From positions 930,001-994,000 of the forward strand of contig NZ_PJOM01000002.1 of the NCBI RefSeq assembly GCF_002900965.1: DNA of 64,000 nt, written 5' to 3'. Shown in pieces: positions 27,100 through 36,453 of this stretch. Within the stretch, counting starts at the first letter, position 1, and every line of letters starts with the position of its first letter. The position numbers and the translations under genes are program-made. The notes below the pieces were generated by a model. That model was not told the DNA's origin, ran no database searches, and saw only the letters and a program-made list of their open reading frames with translations. This DNA comes from Pseudotabrizicola formosa (GTDB lineage Bacteria > Pseudomonadota > Alphaproteobacteria > Rhodobacterales > Rhodobacteraceae).

Positions 27100-28290
27100 T
27101 CACGTCGCGCGCCGTCCCGCCAGCACGGCCGCGGCCTCGGCAGCCCGCACCCGCGCAAGATGGTCCGCGCCCTGGATGTCCTCAAGGGTCATCACGTCAG
27201 TTTCAAGGCACATCTCCGGCATAACCCTGGCAAGCGTGTCTTCGACCACGCCCGCCATGTCCATAAAGCCGATGCCGCCGTCCAGAAACCGGTCCAGCGC
27301 GATTTCCTTGGCGGCGTTGAACACCGCCCCCGCCAGACCCCGCGCCGCCATCACCTCGCGGCACAGCCGCAGCGCCGGATAGCGGGCAAGGTCGGGCGCG
27401 CGAAAGCTCAGCGTCGCAATCTGCGCCAGATCCAGCCGCGCCACCGGCAAGGGCGCGCGGTCCGGCCAGTTCAGCGCATAGCCGATGGCATGGCGCATGT
27501 CGGGCGCGCCCAGATGCGCCATGATGGCACCGTCCTGAAAGCCGACCAGCGAATGGATCAGCGATTCCGGGTGGATGATCACCTCGATCTGATCAGGCGA
27601 TACACCAAAAAACTCTCGCGTTTCAATGACTTCCAGCGCCTTGTTGAACATCGATGCCGAATCGATGGTAATCCTTTGCCCCATGGCCCAGTTCGGATGC
27701 GCCAGGGCTTCCTTGACCGTGGCCTGCGCCAGCGCCGGCAGCGGCCAGTCGCGCAAGGCACCCCCCGATGCGGTCAGGATGATCCGCTCGACCGAGGCGA
27801 TATCTTCGCCGACAAGGGCCTGAAAAATCGCCGAATGTTCCGAATCCACCGGCAGGAGTCGCGCGCCATGCGCCGCGGCGGTCGCCATCAGCAAGGGCCC
27901 GGCGGTCACCAGACTTTCCTTGTTGGCCAGTGCCAGCGTGCCGCCGTGGCGCAGGGCACGCAACCCCGGCACCAGTCCCGCCGCCCCCACGATCGCGCTC
28001 ATCACCCAATCGGCGGGGCGATCGGCGGCTTCAGCAATCGCGGCGTCGCCCGCAGCCGCCTGCACCCCCGATCCTGCAAGCGCGGCACGCAGGTCCGGCA
28101 GGCAAGACTCGTCGGCACACACCGCCACCTCGGCCCGCAGCACGCGCGCCATTTCGGCCAGCCGCGCAACATTGCGCGCACCTGTCAGCGCAACGGTGCG
28201 GAACGCCTTCGCCCCGCCCGCCCGGCAGATCAAGTCAAAGGTGCTTTCCCCCACCGACCCGGTGGCGCCAAAAATCGAAATGCTGCGCAA
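27100..28290 (-). CDS. dxr: 1-deoxy-D-xylulose 5-phosphate reductoisomerase
   Basis: Converts DXP to MEP with NADPH, the committed step of the MEP isoprenoid pathway. 396 residues. The NADPH-binding motif FGATGSVGESTFDL is at the N-terminus. NKESLVTAG and the metal/substrate motif PVDSEHSAIFQAL are in the centre, and LTASGGALRDWPLPAL and GQRITIDSASMFNKALEVIE follow. The start is three bases after the cdsA stop. It shares the operon with uppS, which uses the isoprenoid product chain. Confidence 0.97.
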   Translation of the reverse strand: MRSISIFGATGSVGESTFDLICRAGGAKAFRTVALTGARNVARLAEMARVLRAEVAVCADESCLPDLRAALAGSGVQAAAGDAAIAEAADRPADWVMSAIVGAAGLVPGLRALRHGGTLALANKESLVTAGPLLMATAAAHGARLLPVDSEHSAIFQALVGEDIASVERIILTASGGALRDWPLPALAQATVKEALAHPNWAMGQRITIDSASMFNKALEVIETREFFGVSPDQIEVIIHPESLIHSLVGFQDGAIMAHLGAPDMRHAIGYALNWPDRAPLPVARLDLAQIATLSFRAPDLARYPALRLCREVMAARGLAGAVFNAAKEIALDRFLDGGIGFMDMAGVVEDTLARVMPEMCLETDVMTLEDIQGADHLARVRAAEAAAVLAGRRAT

Positions 28291-28293
28291 ACC

Positions 28294-29094
28294 CTATCCC
28301 CCCAAAGGTGCAGGCATCGGCAGCGAGGTGAACAGCCCCAGCAGCATCACCAGCCCCACCGCCCCGATCAGCGCATCAAAGCGGTCAAGAAATCCACCAT
28401 GCCCGGGGATCAGGGTCGAGGAATCCTTGACCCCCGACCGCCGCTTGATCCAGCTTTCGGCAATATCGCCCAATTGCCCGGCAAGGGCGACAAACGGGGC
28501 CAGCACCACCGCCAACCAGGGCGCATGGCCGGTTGCCACAAAGATCAGCGAGACAAGGACGGCCCCCACCCAGCCCGCCACGGTGCCGGACCAGGTTTTC
28601 TTGGGGCTGATCGCCGGCCAGAACTTCGGCCCCCCCATGATGCGCCCGACGAAATAGCCCATCACATCCGACACGATGACAATCGCCACCAGCCACAGAA
28701 TCGCCGGCATGCCCGGACTGCGCAGCTCGATCAGCCCATATCCCGCCACCATGATCGCAATGCCATAAACCGTGGCAATCCGACGGTCCCGGCGCGGCGA
28801 CAGGGCCAGTGCCAGACCCGGCAAGATCAGCAGGGTCGTGGCCAGATCATCGCGGAACAGCTCGGCCCCGGCCAGACAGGCGGCGGCAAACAGCCCCATG
28901 GCCAGCGGTGTCCCGCGCCGCCCCGGCGCTGTCATATTGGCCAGTTCCCAGAACATCACCCCGGTCAGGGCGATGACCAGCAGCGAAAACGGTGTCCCGC
29001 CCAGCCACAGCTCTCCGGCACCGACCGCCAGCATGAATGCGGCAGAAATTGCCCGCTTTTTCAGATCGCCCCAGCGGGCAATGACATCTGTCAT
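28294..29094 (-). CDS. cdsA: Phosphatidate cytidylyltransferase CdsA
   Basis: Makes CDP-diacylglycerol, the precursor of all bacterial phospholipids. About 266 residues with roughly eight transmembrane segments. The C-terminal signature is SWIKRRSGVKDSSTLIPGHGG, then FLDRFDALIG. I take ATG 29094 (MTDVIARWGDLKKR); the longer frame to 29181 would run deeply into uppS. Start and uppS stop overlap by four bases. Confidence 0.95.
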   Translation of the reverse strand: MTDVIARWGDLKKRAISAAFMLAVGAGELWLGGTPFSLLVIALTGVMFWELANMTAPGRRGTPLAMGLFAAACLAGAELFRDDLATTLLILPGLALALSPRRDRRIATVYGIAIMVAGYGLIELRSPGMPAILWLVAIVIVSDVMGYFVGRIMGGPKFWPAISPKKTWSGTVAGWVGAVLVSLIFVATGHAPWLAVVLAPFVALAGQLGDIAESWIKRRSGVKDSSTLIPGHGGFLDRFDALIGAVGLVMLLGLFTSLPMPAPLGG

Positions 29095-29831
29095 CCGCTG
29101 GCCACCCCGCCAAAGCGCCGTTCCCGGTTGCCGAAGCGCGACAGGATTTGCGCCAGCTCGGCCGGCGAAAAATCGGGCCACAGCGTCGGGGTGAATTCAT
29201 ATTCGGCATAGGCCGCCTGCCATGGCAGGTAGTTCGAGGTCCGCGTCTCGCCGCTGGTGCGGATCACCAGATCCGGGTCCGGCAGATCGGCCGTGTCCAG
29301 CCGCGACCCGATCAGCGCATCGGTGATCGCCTCGGGCGCCAGCCGTCCTGCAGCCACATCGGCGGCCAGACTGCGCAGGGCGCGCGTCAGCTCGTCGCGC
29401 CCGCCATAATTGATCGCCACCGTCAGGTTGAGCCGGGAGAATCCGGCCGTGCGCGCCTCGATCCCCGCCATCAGCCCCCGCAGTTTTGGGTTCAGCGCGC
29501 TGCGGTCGCCGATGAAGCGCATCCGCACGCCTTCGGCGGCCAGGCGGTCGGCCTCACGTTCGATATAGCGGGCAAAGATCGACATCAGCCCCACCACCTC
29601 TTCGGTGGAGCGCTTCCAGTTCTCGGTGGAAAACGCATAGATCGTCAGCCAGCGGATGCCCAGATCAGGGGCGCAGCGGACAATCTCCTTGACCCGCTCG
29701 GCACCCTTGCGATGCCCGACCAGTCGCGGCCAGCCACGCCCCGTGGCCCAGCGGCCATTGCCATCCATGATGATCGCCACATGTTCTGCCGGCCGGGGCA
29801 GCTTTTGATCTGCCGATGTGCTGGAAGCCAA
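29091..29831 (-). CDS. uppS: Isoprenyl (undecaprenyl) diphosphate synthase
   Basis: cis-Prenyltransferase making undecaprenyl diphosphate, the lipid carrier for peptidoglycan and O-antigen. The motif HVAIIMDGNGRWA holds the catalytic Asp. GHRKGAERVKEIV, FSTENWKR and INYGGRDE follow, and the C-terminal block RTSGETRTSNYLPWQ, YAEYEFTPTLWPDF completes it. No ATG precedes MDGNGRW at a sensible distance. TTG 29831, behind an AGGGACAGGGG ribosome site, gives a 246-residue protein of normal length, so I choose it over the 296-residue frame. Confidence 0.94.
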   Translation of the reverse strand: MASSTSADQKLPRPAEHVAIIMDGNGRWATGRGWPRLVGHRKGAERVKEIVRCAPDLGIRWLTIYAFSTENWKRSTEEVVGLMSIFARYIEREADRLAAEGVRMRFIGDRSALNPKLRGLMAGIEARTAGFSRLNLTVAINYGGRDELTRALRSLAADVAAGRLAPEAITDALIGSRLDTADLPDPDLVIRTSGETRTSNYLPWQAAYAEYEFTPTLWPDFSPAELAQILSRFGNRERRFGGVASG

Positions 29832-29888
29832 GCCCCTGTCCCTTTTCCCGAAACTGCCCGGATACTGTCCCGGATACCAAAACCAACA

Positions 29889-29920
29889 ACGGGCGCGGCC
29901 CCTCCTCAGGCCCCGCCCGT
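29889..29920 (-). terminator. Hairpin between frr and uppS
   Basis: ACGGGCG (29889-29895) pairs with CGCCCGT (29914-29920). An inner GGCC/GGCC pair follows after one mismatch, and the loop is 8 bases. Read on the minus strand, it is followed by TGTTGGTTTTGG, a weak T-rich stretch. It starts 12 bases after the frr stop and is a candidate partial terminator or attenuator inside the operon. Confidence 0.5.
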
Positions 29921-29931
29921 CACACCTTGTG

Positions 29932-30495
29932 TCAGACCTGCATGATCTCGGCCTGCTTGCCTTCCAGGGTCTGATCGACAAGCTTGATGTATTTGTCGGT
30001 CATCTCCTGCACTTCCGCCTCCCAGAACTTCACGTCGTCTTCCGACAGCCCGTCGCCCTTGGCCTTCTTGATCTGATCCATCCCGTCACGCCGCAGGTTG
30101 CGCACCGCCACCCGCGCGTGTTCGGCATAGCCCGCCGCCACCTTTGTCAGTTCCTTGCGGCGCTGCTCGTTCAACTCGGGGATCGGCAGCATGATGATGG
30201 TGCCATTGGTCTGCGGATTGATGCCCAGGCCTGACTCGCGAATGGCCTTTTCCACCTTGTTGACCATCGCCTTGTCCCAGACATTGACCGTCACCATCCG
30301 GGGCTCGGGCACGTTGACGGTGCCCAGCTGGTTGATCGGGGTCATCTGGCCATAAGCATCCACCTGGATCGGTTCCAGCATCGAGCCAGAGGCGCGCCCG
30401 GTGCGCAGCGAGGCAAATTCGGTGCGCAGGGCGTTGATCGCGCCCTCCATGCGGCGGGTCAGATCTTCGGTATCCAGTTCAAAATCGTCAGCCAT
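29932..30495 (-). CDS. frr: Ribosome recycling factor
   Basis: Splits post-termination ribosomes together with EF-G. 187 residues of the two-domain tRNA-mimic fold. Conserved blocks are [66 protein letters not shown] and [15 protein letters not shown]. The order pyrH-frr-uppS is widely conserved. A hairpin follows the stop, and a plus-oriented terminator-like hairpin sits just before the start. Confidence 0.97.
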   Translation of the reverse strand: MADDFELDTEDLTRRMEGAINALRTEFASLRTGRASGSMLEPIQVDAYGQMTPINQLGTVNVPEPRMVTVNVWDKAMVNKVEKAIRESGLGINPQTNGTIIMLPIPELNEQRRKELTKVAAGYAEHARVAVRNLRRDGMDQIKKAKGDGLSEDDVKFWEAEVQEMTDKYIKLVDQTLEGKQAEIMQV

Positions 30496-30515
30496 CGGGT
30501 CTTTCCTTCGTCACG

Positions 30516-30548
30516 CGTCCGGCGGCATCAGCGCACCGGACGTTTTTT
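30516..30548 (+). terminator. Plus-oriented terminator-like hairpin in the pyrH-frr gap
   Basis: CGTCCGG (30516-30522) pairs with CCGGACG (30536-30542), directly followed by T6 (30543-30548). The orientation would stop plus-strand transcripts, although both flanking genes are on the minus strand. It may block antisense transcription, or it may act as a 5' leader structure of the frr mRNA. Confidence 0.45.
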
Positions 30549-30611
30549 ACGCTCTATAAGCCAAGCCTGTCCATGGGTATAGCCCCCGGGGCAACCGCCT
30601 GTGCCCGCCTG

Positions 30612-31346
30612 TCAGTCATGCACGATCGTATAGGTGCCCTGCCCCGCCATGATCCCCTTGAACCCGCCGGGCTCGGACAGGGCAAAGACCACCAAGGGCA
30701 TCCGGTTGTCACGGCACAGCGCGATGGCAGAGGCGTCCATGACCTTGAGGTTGCGCTGCAGCACATCATCATAGGTGATGTCGGCATAGCGTTTGGCATC
30801 CGGGTTCAGCTTGGGGTCGCTGTCATAGATCCCATCGACATTCTTGCCCATGAAGATCGCCTCGCAGGCCATTTCGCTTGCGCGCAGCGCGGCGGCGGTG
30901 TCGGTGGTGAAATAGGGGTTGCCGGTGCCGGCGGCAAAGATGCAGACCCGCTTTTTCTCCAGATGGCGCACCGCGCGGCGGCGGATATAGGGTTCACAGA
31001 CCTGATCCATCGGAATGGCGCTGATCACGCGGGTATAGACGCCCAGCGATTCGAGGGCGGCCTGCATGGCAAGCGCGTTCATCACGGTGGCCAGCATGCC
31101 CATGTAATCGGCCGTTGTCCGCTCCATCCCCTGCGCAGAGCCTTGCAACCCGCGGAAGATGTTCCCGCCGCCAATCACCATGCAGATCTCGACCCCAAGA
31201 TCATGTACCGCCTTGATCTCGCGCGCGACACGTTCCACCGTGGGGGGGTGCAAACCATAGGCCTGATCGCCCATCAGCGCCTCGCCCGAGATTTTCAGCA
31301 TCACACGGTCGTATTTCACGCCACCTTCAAGGGTCGCTATGGTCAT
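30612..31346 (-). CDS. pyrH: UMP kinase
   Basis: Phosphorylates UMP to UDP; hexameric amino acid kinase family enzyme. About 244 residues. Motifs are [12 protein letters not shown] (phosphate-binding N-terminus), [31 protein letters not shown] with PYFTTDTAA, and GVYD-like VDGIYDSDP. The ATG at 31346 (MTIATLEGG) has GGGGAA upstream and is preferred over the frame open to 31418. It appears to be the first gene of the minus-strand envelope cluster, divergent from miaA. Confidence 0.96.
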   Translation of the reverse strand: MTIATLEGGVKYDRVMLKISGEALMGDQAYGLHPPTVERVAREIKAVHDLGVEICMVIGGGNIFRGLQGSAQGMERTTADYMGMLATVMNALAMQAALESLGVYTRVISAIPMDQVCEPYIRRRAVRHLEKKRVCIFAAGTGNPYFTTDTAAALRASEMACEAIFMGKNVDGIYDSDPKLNPDAKRYADITYDDVLQRNLKVMDASAIALCRDNRMPLVVFALSEPGGFKGIMAGQGTYTIVHD

Positions 31347-31475
31347 GGGTGTTCCCCGCATCTTCGTTTTTGCATTTGGACTGCCGCGCAAACTGTCGCA
31401 AAACGGGGGCGGGTTCAACCTGTGACTGGCCGGGCAGCGGGGGTTTCACACCCCGTCACCATTGGGCTAGAACCG

Positions 31476-31523
31476 ATGGCGCAGCCATGGCGACCCCCGT
31501 GGGATATTCAAGGACTGAAAATG
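31476..31523 (+). repeat. Recurrent intergenic ATG-ending element, copy D
   Basis: The hairpin ATGGC/GCCAT (31476-31488, loop GCA) is followed by GACCCCCG. A 24-base core spans 31500-31523, GGGATATTC then GGACTGAAAATG. It matches 17 of 24 positions of copy A at 58119 with no gap. Here the terminal ATG is the miaA start codon itself. This is the most diverged copy. Confidence 0.5.
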
Positions 31524-32384
31524 AGGCTTGCCGAGATCTCTCGCGAGGCACCCGTGCTGATCGCCGGGCCGACAGCCAGCGGCAAGTCGGGGCTGGCGAT
31601 GGAGCTGGCGGCGCGCGATGGCCGTATGATCGTCAATGCCGATGCCTTGCAGGTCTACGGCTGCTGGCGGCTGCTGACCGCCCGGCCTTCGGTGGCGGAT
31701 GAGGCAGCGCTGCCGCATGCGCTGTATGGGCATGTCGGGCGGGATCAGGCCTATTCGGTGGGCCATTGGCTGCGCGAGGTGGCGGGCTGGCTGGACCGAC
31801 CGGTGGTGATCGTCGGCGGCACGGGACTTTACTTTCTGGCGCTGACCGAGGGGCTGGCCGAGGTGCCGGAGATCCCGGCGCAGGTCCGCGCCGAGGCCGA
31901 TGCCCTGCGCGCCGCCGACCTGCCTGCGATGGTGGCGGCGCTGGACGCGGACACAGCGGCGCGGATTGACCTGGCCAACCCTGCCCGTGTGCAGCGCGCC
32001 TGGGAGGTGTTGCGTGCCACCGGCCGGGGGCTGGCCGCCTGGCAGGCCGACACGCCTGCTCCGCTGATCGCGCGCAATCAGGCCGAGGCGCTGGTGCTGC
32101 GCCCGCAGGTGGACTGGCTCAATGCCCGGATCGACCGCAGGTTCGACCAGATGATGGCGCAGGGCGCGCTGGAAGAGGTGCGGGCCGAGTTGCCGCACTG
32201 GCACCCCCTGCGCCCCTCTGCCCGCGCGATCGGCGCGCCGGACCTGGTGGCGCATCTGCAAGGGCAGATGCCGCTGGAGGCCGCGGTTGCGGCGGCCAAG
32301 CTGGCCAGCCGCCAATATGCCAAACGCCAACGCACCTGGCTGCGCAACCGCATGCGCGACTGGCGGGCGGTTGTGCCGGAGTGA
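31521..32384 (+). CDS. miaA: tRNA dimethylallyltransferase
   Basis: Transfers a dimethylallyl group to A37 of tRNAs reading UNN codons. 287 residues. The P-loop is IAGPTASGKSGLAME, the substrate Asp and Ser/Thr region is NADALQVYGCWRLLTARPS, and the prenyl-donor block is IVGGTGLYFLALTEGLAE. The C-terminal helix carries KLASRQYAKRQRTWLRN. The typical family DSxQxY motif reads NADALQVY here (Ala instead of Ser), as seen in several alphaproteobacteria to my recollection. The ATG coincides with the end of the recurrent intergenic element. Confidence 0.95.
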   Translation: MRLAEISREAPVLIAGPTASGKSGLAMELAARDGRMIVNADALQVYGCWRLLTARPSVADEAALPHALYGHVGRDQAYSVGHWLREVAGWLDRPVVIVGGTGLYFLALTEGLAEVPEIPAQVRAEADALRAADLPAMVAALDADTAARIDLANPARVQRAWEVLRATGRGLAAWQADTPAPLIARNQAEALVLRPQVDWLNARIDRRFDQMMAQGALEEVRAELPHWHPLRPSARAIGAPDLVAHLQGQMPLEAAVAAAKLASRQYAKRQRTWLRNRMRDWRAVVPE

Positions 32385-32529
32385 CCCCCCGGACGGGATG
32401 CCCGCGGGCGGCGGGACGCGGCAAGTTATCCACAGGTCGGGCGTTGTTCTGTGGACAAGGTCATAATTCTGCTTGGGTTGCCTGCCATGCCCTGTTTATC
32501 TGTATCCAGCCAAGAATGAGCAGGACGCC

Positions 32530-33354
32530 ATGAACCAACACCCTGCCCCAAGCGTGCCGAACGCTGCATCTGCCCTGTCGCAGTTGCGTGTCACTGCCAT
32601 CCCCCGGCTTGCGGCCGGCGGGCGTTGGCGGGTTGAGGCGATGCGCGCCATATCCGAGCCGATGTTGTTGTGGTTCACCAAAGGACAGGGTCGCATCACC
32701 ATTGCCGGTGTGACCCGCGGCTATACCGCACATAATGCGGTGTTCATCCCGCCCGGCGTGATGCACGGGTTTGAGGTCGGGCCGCAGGTCTTTGGGACAG
32801 CGGTGTTTTTTGGCCGTGACAGCGGTGTGACCCTGCCCGAAACCGCGCAGCACCTGCGCATCCGCGAGGTGCATGCCCAGCAGGAAATCAACGTCATCCT
32901 TGATTCGCTGCAACGCGAGATGGACAGCGACATCCCCGCGCATGACCGGGCCACCCGGCATTATCTGGGCCTGCTGGGCGTCTGGCTGGAACGCCAGGCG
33001 GTCAAGGCCGCGCCCGAAACCCCCAAACCTGATGCGGCGCGCCGTCTGGTGGCCCGCTACACCACTCTTCTGGAACGCGATTTTCGCACCGGGGCGGGCG
33101 TGGGTGAATTTGCCGCGGCCCTGGGCGTCACGCCCACCCATCTGACCCGGTGCTGCCGCATCGCCTGCGGGCGGTCGGCGATCGAGGTGCTGCAGGACCG
33201 CCGTATCTTTGAAGCGCGCCGCTTGCTGGCCGAAACCCGCATGCCGGTTGCCCGCATCGGCGAGGCGCTTGGCTTTACCTCGCCCGCCTATTTCACACGG
33301 TCGTTCCAGCACCTGACCGGGCGCTCTCCCACCGCCTTCCGACGCGAAGTTTAA
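32530..33354 (+). CDS. AraC family transcriptional regulator
   Basis: 274 residues. The N-terminal cupin-type sensor (about 35-110: LLWFTKGQGRITIAG, NAVFIPPGVMHGFEV) is followed by a helical linker. Two C-terminal helix-turn-helix motifs lie at about 175-274 (VGEFAAALGVTPTHLTRCCR and VARIGEALGFTSPAYFTRSF, ending HLTGRSPTAFRREV). ATG 32530 has a GAGCAGGA ribosome site. It lies 265 bases before, and on the same strand as, a complete peptide-type ABC importer, which is the obvious candidate target. No ligand can be predicted. Confidence 0.9.
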   Translation: MNQHPAPSVPNAASALSQLRVTAIPRLAAGGRWRVEAMRAISEPMLLWFTKGQGRITIAGVTRGYTAHNAVFIPPGVMHGFEVGPQVFGTAVFFGRDSGVTLPETAQHLRIREVHAQQEINVILDSLQREMDSDIPAHDRATRHYLGLLGVWLERQAVKAAPETPKPDAARRLVARYTTLLERDFRTGAGVGEFAAALGVTPTHLTRCCRIACGRSAIEVLQDRRIFEARRLLAETRMPVARIGEALGFTSPAYFTRSFQHLTGRSPTAFRREV

Positions 33355-33618
33355 GCCCCAAAGGCTTGAAACCCGGCCCGAATTCCGGGGATGGTTCGGA
33401 TTAATTTCCTCTCAGCGGTCGACAAGATGTCGGTTTTGCGGCACAAAGGGGCGACTTCGGGCGTTGACGCCTGACGTAAAGTATTGCGCAATGGGGCCAA
33501 TGCCCCGGTGCAATCCTGCCCGCGCCGGGCAAGAACAGACTGGTCATTGCCCCAGCAGGGCACAGTCCGGCGCAACCGTCAAAACAAGAACAAGATGGCA
33601 CTGCCATCAGGGAGACAT

Positions 33619-35253
33619 ATGATGACGATGAAGACCCAGATGCTGCATCCGGCGGCCACCCTGCTTGCCCGCGATGTGCGCGCCGGCGCCCTCAGCCGCC
33701 GCGAATTCCTGACCCGCACCACCGCTCTGGGCGTCACGGCGACAGCCGCCTATGCGCTGCTGGGCCTCGAGGCCCCGGTTCAGGCGCAAGCCGCCGCCAC
33801 CGGTGGCACCCTGCGCGTCGGCATGGAGGTGAAAGCCCAGAAAGACCCGCGCACCGCCGACTGGCCGCATATCGCCAACGTCTACCGGGGCTGGCTGGAA
33901 TATCTGGTGCAATACAACCCCGACGGCACCTTTGAAGGCCGCCTGCTGGAGTCGTGGGAGGCGAATGAAGACGCCACCCAATACACGCTGCGCGTCCGCC
34001 CCGGGGTCACCTGGAACAACGGCGATGTCTTCACCGCCGATGATGTGGTGCGCATGTTCACCCGCTGGACCGATGCCTCGGTCGAGGGCAATGCCATGGC
34101 CTCGCGCTTCCTTGGCCTCGTCGATGAAGCCACCGGCGCGCTGCGCGACGGCGCAGTGGTCAAGGTCGATGACATGACCGTGCAGCTGGTGATGTCGATG
34201 TCGGATGTGGCGGTGATCGCCAACCTGTCCGACTATCCGGCAGCGGTGGTGCATTCGTCCTATGTCGACGGGTCGGACCCATCCGCCAACCCCATCGGCA
34301 CCGGCCCCTATCTGCCGACCGAAGTCTCGGTCGGCCAGCGCGCCATCCTCACCCGCAATGAGGGCCACAGCTGGTGGGGCGGCACCGTACCGCTCGATGA
34401 AATCCAATACATCGACTTTGGCACCGACCCCGCCGCCATGGTGGCGCTGGCCGGATCGGACGAGATCGACTGCAACTACGAATCCACCGGCGAGTTCATC
34501 GACGTGCTGGATGGGCTGGGCTGGAACAAGCTGGAGGCCGTCACCGCATCGACCATCGTGGCGCGGATGAATTCGGCCAATGGCGACCTCTACAAGGACA
34601 AGGCCGTGCGTCAGGCGATCCAGAAGGCCGTTGATCCGGCAATCATTCTGGAACTGGGCTACAACGGTCTTGGCACCACGGCAGAAAACCACCACGCCTG
34701 CCCGGTCCATCCGGAATATGCCGAGATTCCGGCGCAGACCATCGACCCTGCCGGGCTGCGCCCGGTGCTGGAAGCCGCCGGCATGGCCGACACCGAATTC
34801 GAGCTGATCTCGCTCGATGACGGCTGGGAAGCCGCCTCGACCGATGCCATCGCAGCCCAGCTGCGCGATGCGGGCGCCAATATCAAGCGCACCGTGATGC
34901 CGGGCTCGACCTTCTGGAACGACTGGCAGAAATATCCGTTCTCCTCGACCACCTGGAACCACCGCCCGCTTGCCGTGCAGAACATGGCGCTAGCCTATAC
35001 CTCTACGGGGTCGTGGAACGAGACCGGCATGGCAAACCCGGAGTTCGATGCCGCCATGGCGCAGGCCCTGTCGCTGGCCGATGCCGATGCCCGGCGCGAG
35101 GTGATGGTGACGCTGCAAACCATCCTGCAGGACGAAGGCTATATCATCCAGCCGTTCTGGCGCTCGCTTTACCGGCACGCCCGCGACGGGGTGAATATCG
35201 ACATGCATCCGTCGTTCGAACACCACCATTACAAGTGGTCGATGGACGCCTGA
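33619..35253 (+). CDS. ABC transporter substrate-binding protein, peptide/nickel (SBP_bac_5) family
   Basis: Periplasmic cluster C binding protein, 544 residues. A Tat signal is visible at the N-terminus (SRREFLTRTTALG, then a hydrophobic stretch to PVQAQA, about residue 58), so it is probably exported folded. Family blocks are YNPDGTFEGRLLESWE, YTLRVRPGVTWNNGDVFTAD, GTGPYLPTEV and AVRQAIQKAVDP. The ATG at 33619 has GGGAGA upstream. A TTGACG hexamer at 33464-33469 could be a -35 element, but no clear -10 accompanies it. Substrate unknown: di/oligopeptide, or a sugar- or opine-type ligand. A strong hairpin follows the stop. Confidence 0.92.
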   Translation: MMTMKTQMLHPAATLLARDVRAGALSRREFLTRTTALGVTATAAYALLGLEAPVQAQAAATGGTLRVGMEVKAQKDPRTADWPHIANVYRGWLEYLVQYNPDGTFEGRLLESWEANEDATQYTLRVRPGVTWNNGDVFTADDVVRMFTRWTDASVEGNAMASRFLGLVDEATGALRDGAVVKVDDMTVQLVMSMSDVAVIANLSDYPAAVVHSSYVDGSDPSANPIGTGPYLPTEVSVGQRAILTRNEGHSWWGGTVPLDEIQYIDFGTDPAAMVALAGSDEIDCNYESTGEFIDVLDGLGWNKLEAVTASTIVARMNSANGDLYKDKAVRQAIQKAVDPAIILELGYNGLGTTAENHHACPVHPEYAEIPAQTIDPAGLRPVLEAAGMADTEFELISLDDGWEAASTDAIAAQLRDAGANIKRTVMPGSTFWNDWQKYPFSSTTWNHRPLAVQNMALAYTSTGSWNETGMANPEFDAAMAQALSLADADARREVMVTLQTILQDEGYIIQPFWRSLYRHARDGVNIDMHPSFEHHHYKWSMDA

Positions 35254-35263
35254 TCCTGCCCTC

Positions 35264-35293
35264 GGGGGCTGCGGTTTGCCTGCCGCAGCCCCC
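35264..35293 (+). promoter_or_regulatory. Perfect 11-bp intercistronic hairpin after the binding-protein gene
   Basis: GGGGGCTGCGG (35264-35274) pairs perfectly with CCGCAGCCCCC (35283-35293) around an 8-base loop, 10 bases after the binding-protein stop. There is no T-tract (TTCCCC follows). Such hairpins in importer operons protect the binding-protein mRNA or cut read-through, so that it outnumbers the permeases. Confidence 0.65.
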
Positions 35294-35355
35294 TTCCCCG
35301 CCAAGCCCCTCCTCCCGCCACCCTTTGCCGCCACTCGCAAGGGAAGGATAACGCC

Positions 35356-36441
35356 ATGCTGCCGTTTCTGCTGCGCCGGGTCGGCGTGATGATCCTGACT
35401 GCGCTGACGCTCAGTTTCGTCGTGTTCTGCCTGACCAACCTTGCCCCCAATCTGGAAAAGCTGGCCCGCACCGAAGGCTCGGTCCGGATGTCGGATGAAG
35501 CGGTGGACTCATGGATCATCAACAACGGCCATGGCGGGCTGATGATCACCCGCTATGGCCAATGGCTCGGTGTCGTGCCCGGCTGGACCCGCACCGATGA
35601 CAAGGGCGTCACCCGCGGCCGCTGCATCACCGAAGGTGTCACTGCCGAAGAGGCCCCGCGCTTTTGCGGCATCCTGCAAGGCGACTGGGGCACCTCTACG
35701 GTGTTCCGCGAACCGGTGGCCAAGACCATCTCGGACAAGCTGGCCTCGACCGGCTGGCTGATGCTCTGGGTGATGCTGGTGATGGTGCCGGTCTCGCTGA
35801 TCATCGGCGTCATGTCGGGCATGCGCGAAGGCAGCCGGACCGACCGGGTGCTCTCGACCTTCGCCATCGCCACCACGGCCACGCCGGAATATGTCTCGGG
35901 CGTCATCCTGGTGGTGATCTTCGCCTCGGCCACCACCGGGATTTCGCCCCTGCTCGCCGAATGGGGCTGGATCGACGGACGCACGCTGTTTCTGGGCACG
36001 GCCACATCGGCCATTGACCAGATCACCTTCTGGAACTTCGCCCTGCCGGTGATGACCATCGCGCTCTACGGCATCGGCTATATCGCCCGGATGACCCGGG
36101 CAAGCATGACCGAGGTGATGACCCAGCAATACATCCGCACCGCGCGGCTCAAGGGCGTGGCCTTCCATCAGGTGATCCTGAAACACGCCCTGCGCAACGC
36201 GCTGATTGCGCCCTTCACGGTGATCATGCTGCAATTCCCCTGGCTTTTGAACGGCGTGGTGATTGTAGAAACCCTCTTCAACTACAAGGGCTTCGGCTGG
36301 ACCCTCGTGCAGGCCGCCGGCAACAATGACATCCAGCTGCTGCTGGCCTGTTCAGTGGTGGCCGTCTTTGTCGTGCTGGTCACGCAGCTGATCTCCGACA
36401 TAGGCTACGTCTTCCTGAATCCCCGCATCCGGCTGAGCTGA
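35356..36441 (+). CDS. ABC transporter permease, DppB-like, with enlarged periplasmic loop
   Basis: 361-residue inner-membrane subunit of the BPD_transp_1 family. TM1 lies near residues 8-28. A roughly 100-residue periplasmic insertion (about 30-130) follows, with two cysteines (GRCITEG and RFCGIL) that could form a disulfide. The remaining five membrane segments carry the EAA-type cytoplasmic loop ASMTEVMTQQYIRTARLKGV and HALRNALIAPFTV. The C-terminus is DIGYVFLNPRIRLS, typical of DppB/OppB. It is 12 bases from the second permease. Confidence 0.92.
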   Translation: MLPFLLRRVGVMILTALTLSFVVFCLTNLAPNLEKLARTEGSVRMSDEAVDSWIINNGHGGLMITRYGQWLGVVPGWTRTDDKGVTRGRCITEGVTAEEAPRFCGILQGDWGTSTVFREPVAKTISDKLASTGWLMLWVMLVMVPVSLIIGVMSGMREGSRTDRVLSTFAIATTATPEYVSGVILVVIFASATTGISPLLAEWGWIDGRTLFLGTATSAIDQITFWNFALPVMTIALYGIGYIARMTRASMTEVMTQQYIRTARLKGVAFHQVILKHALRNALIAPFTVIMLQFPWLLNGVVIVETLFNYKGFGWTLVQAAGNNDIQLLLACSVVAVFVVLVTQLISDIGYVFLNPRIRLS

Positions 36442-36453
36442 GGAATAGCGCGC

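Noticed and set aside
33351-33575. 74-codon minus-strand frame in the AraC to binding-protein gap
   Set aside because: No ribosome site or recognisable motif; Cys/Arg-rich composition looks non-coding. The gap more likely holds the importer promoter.
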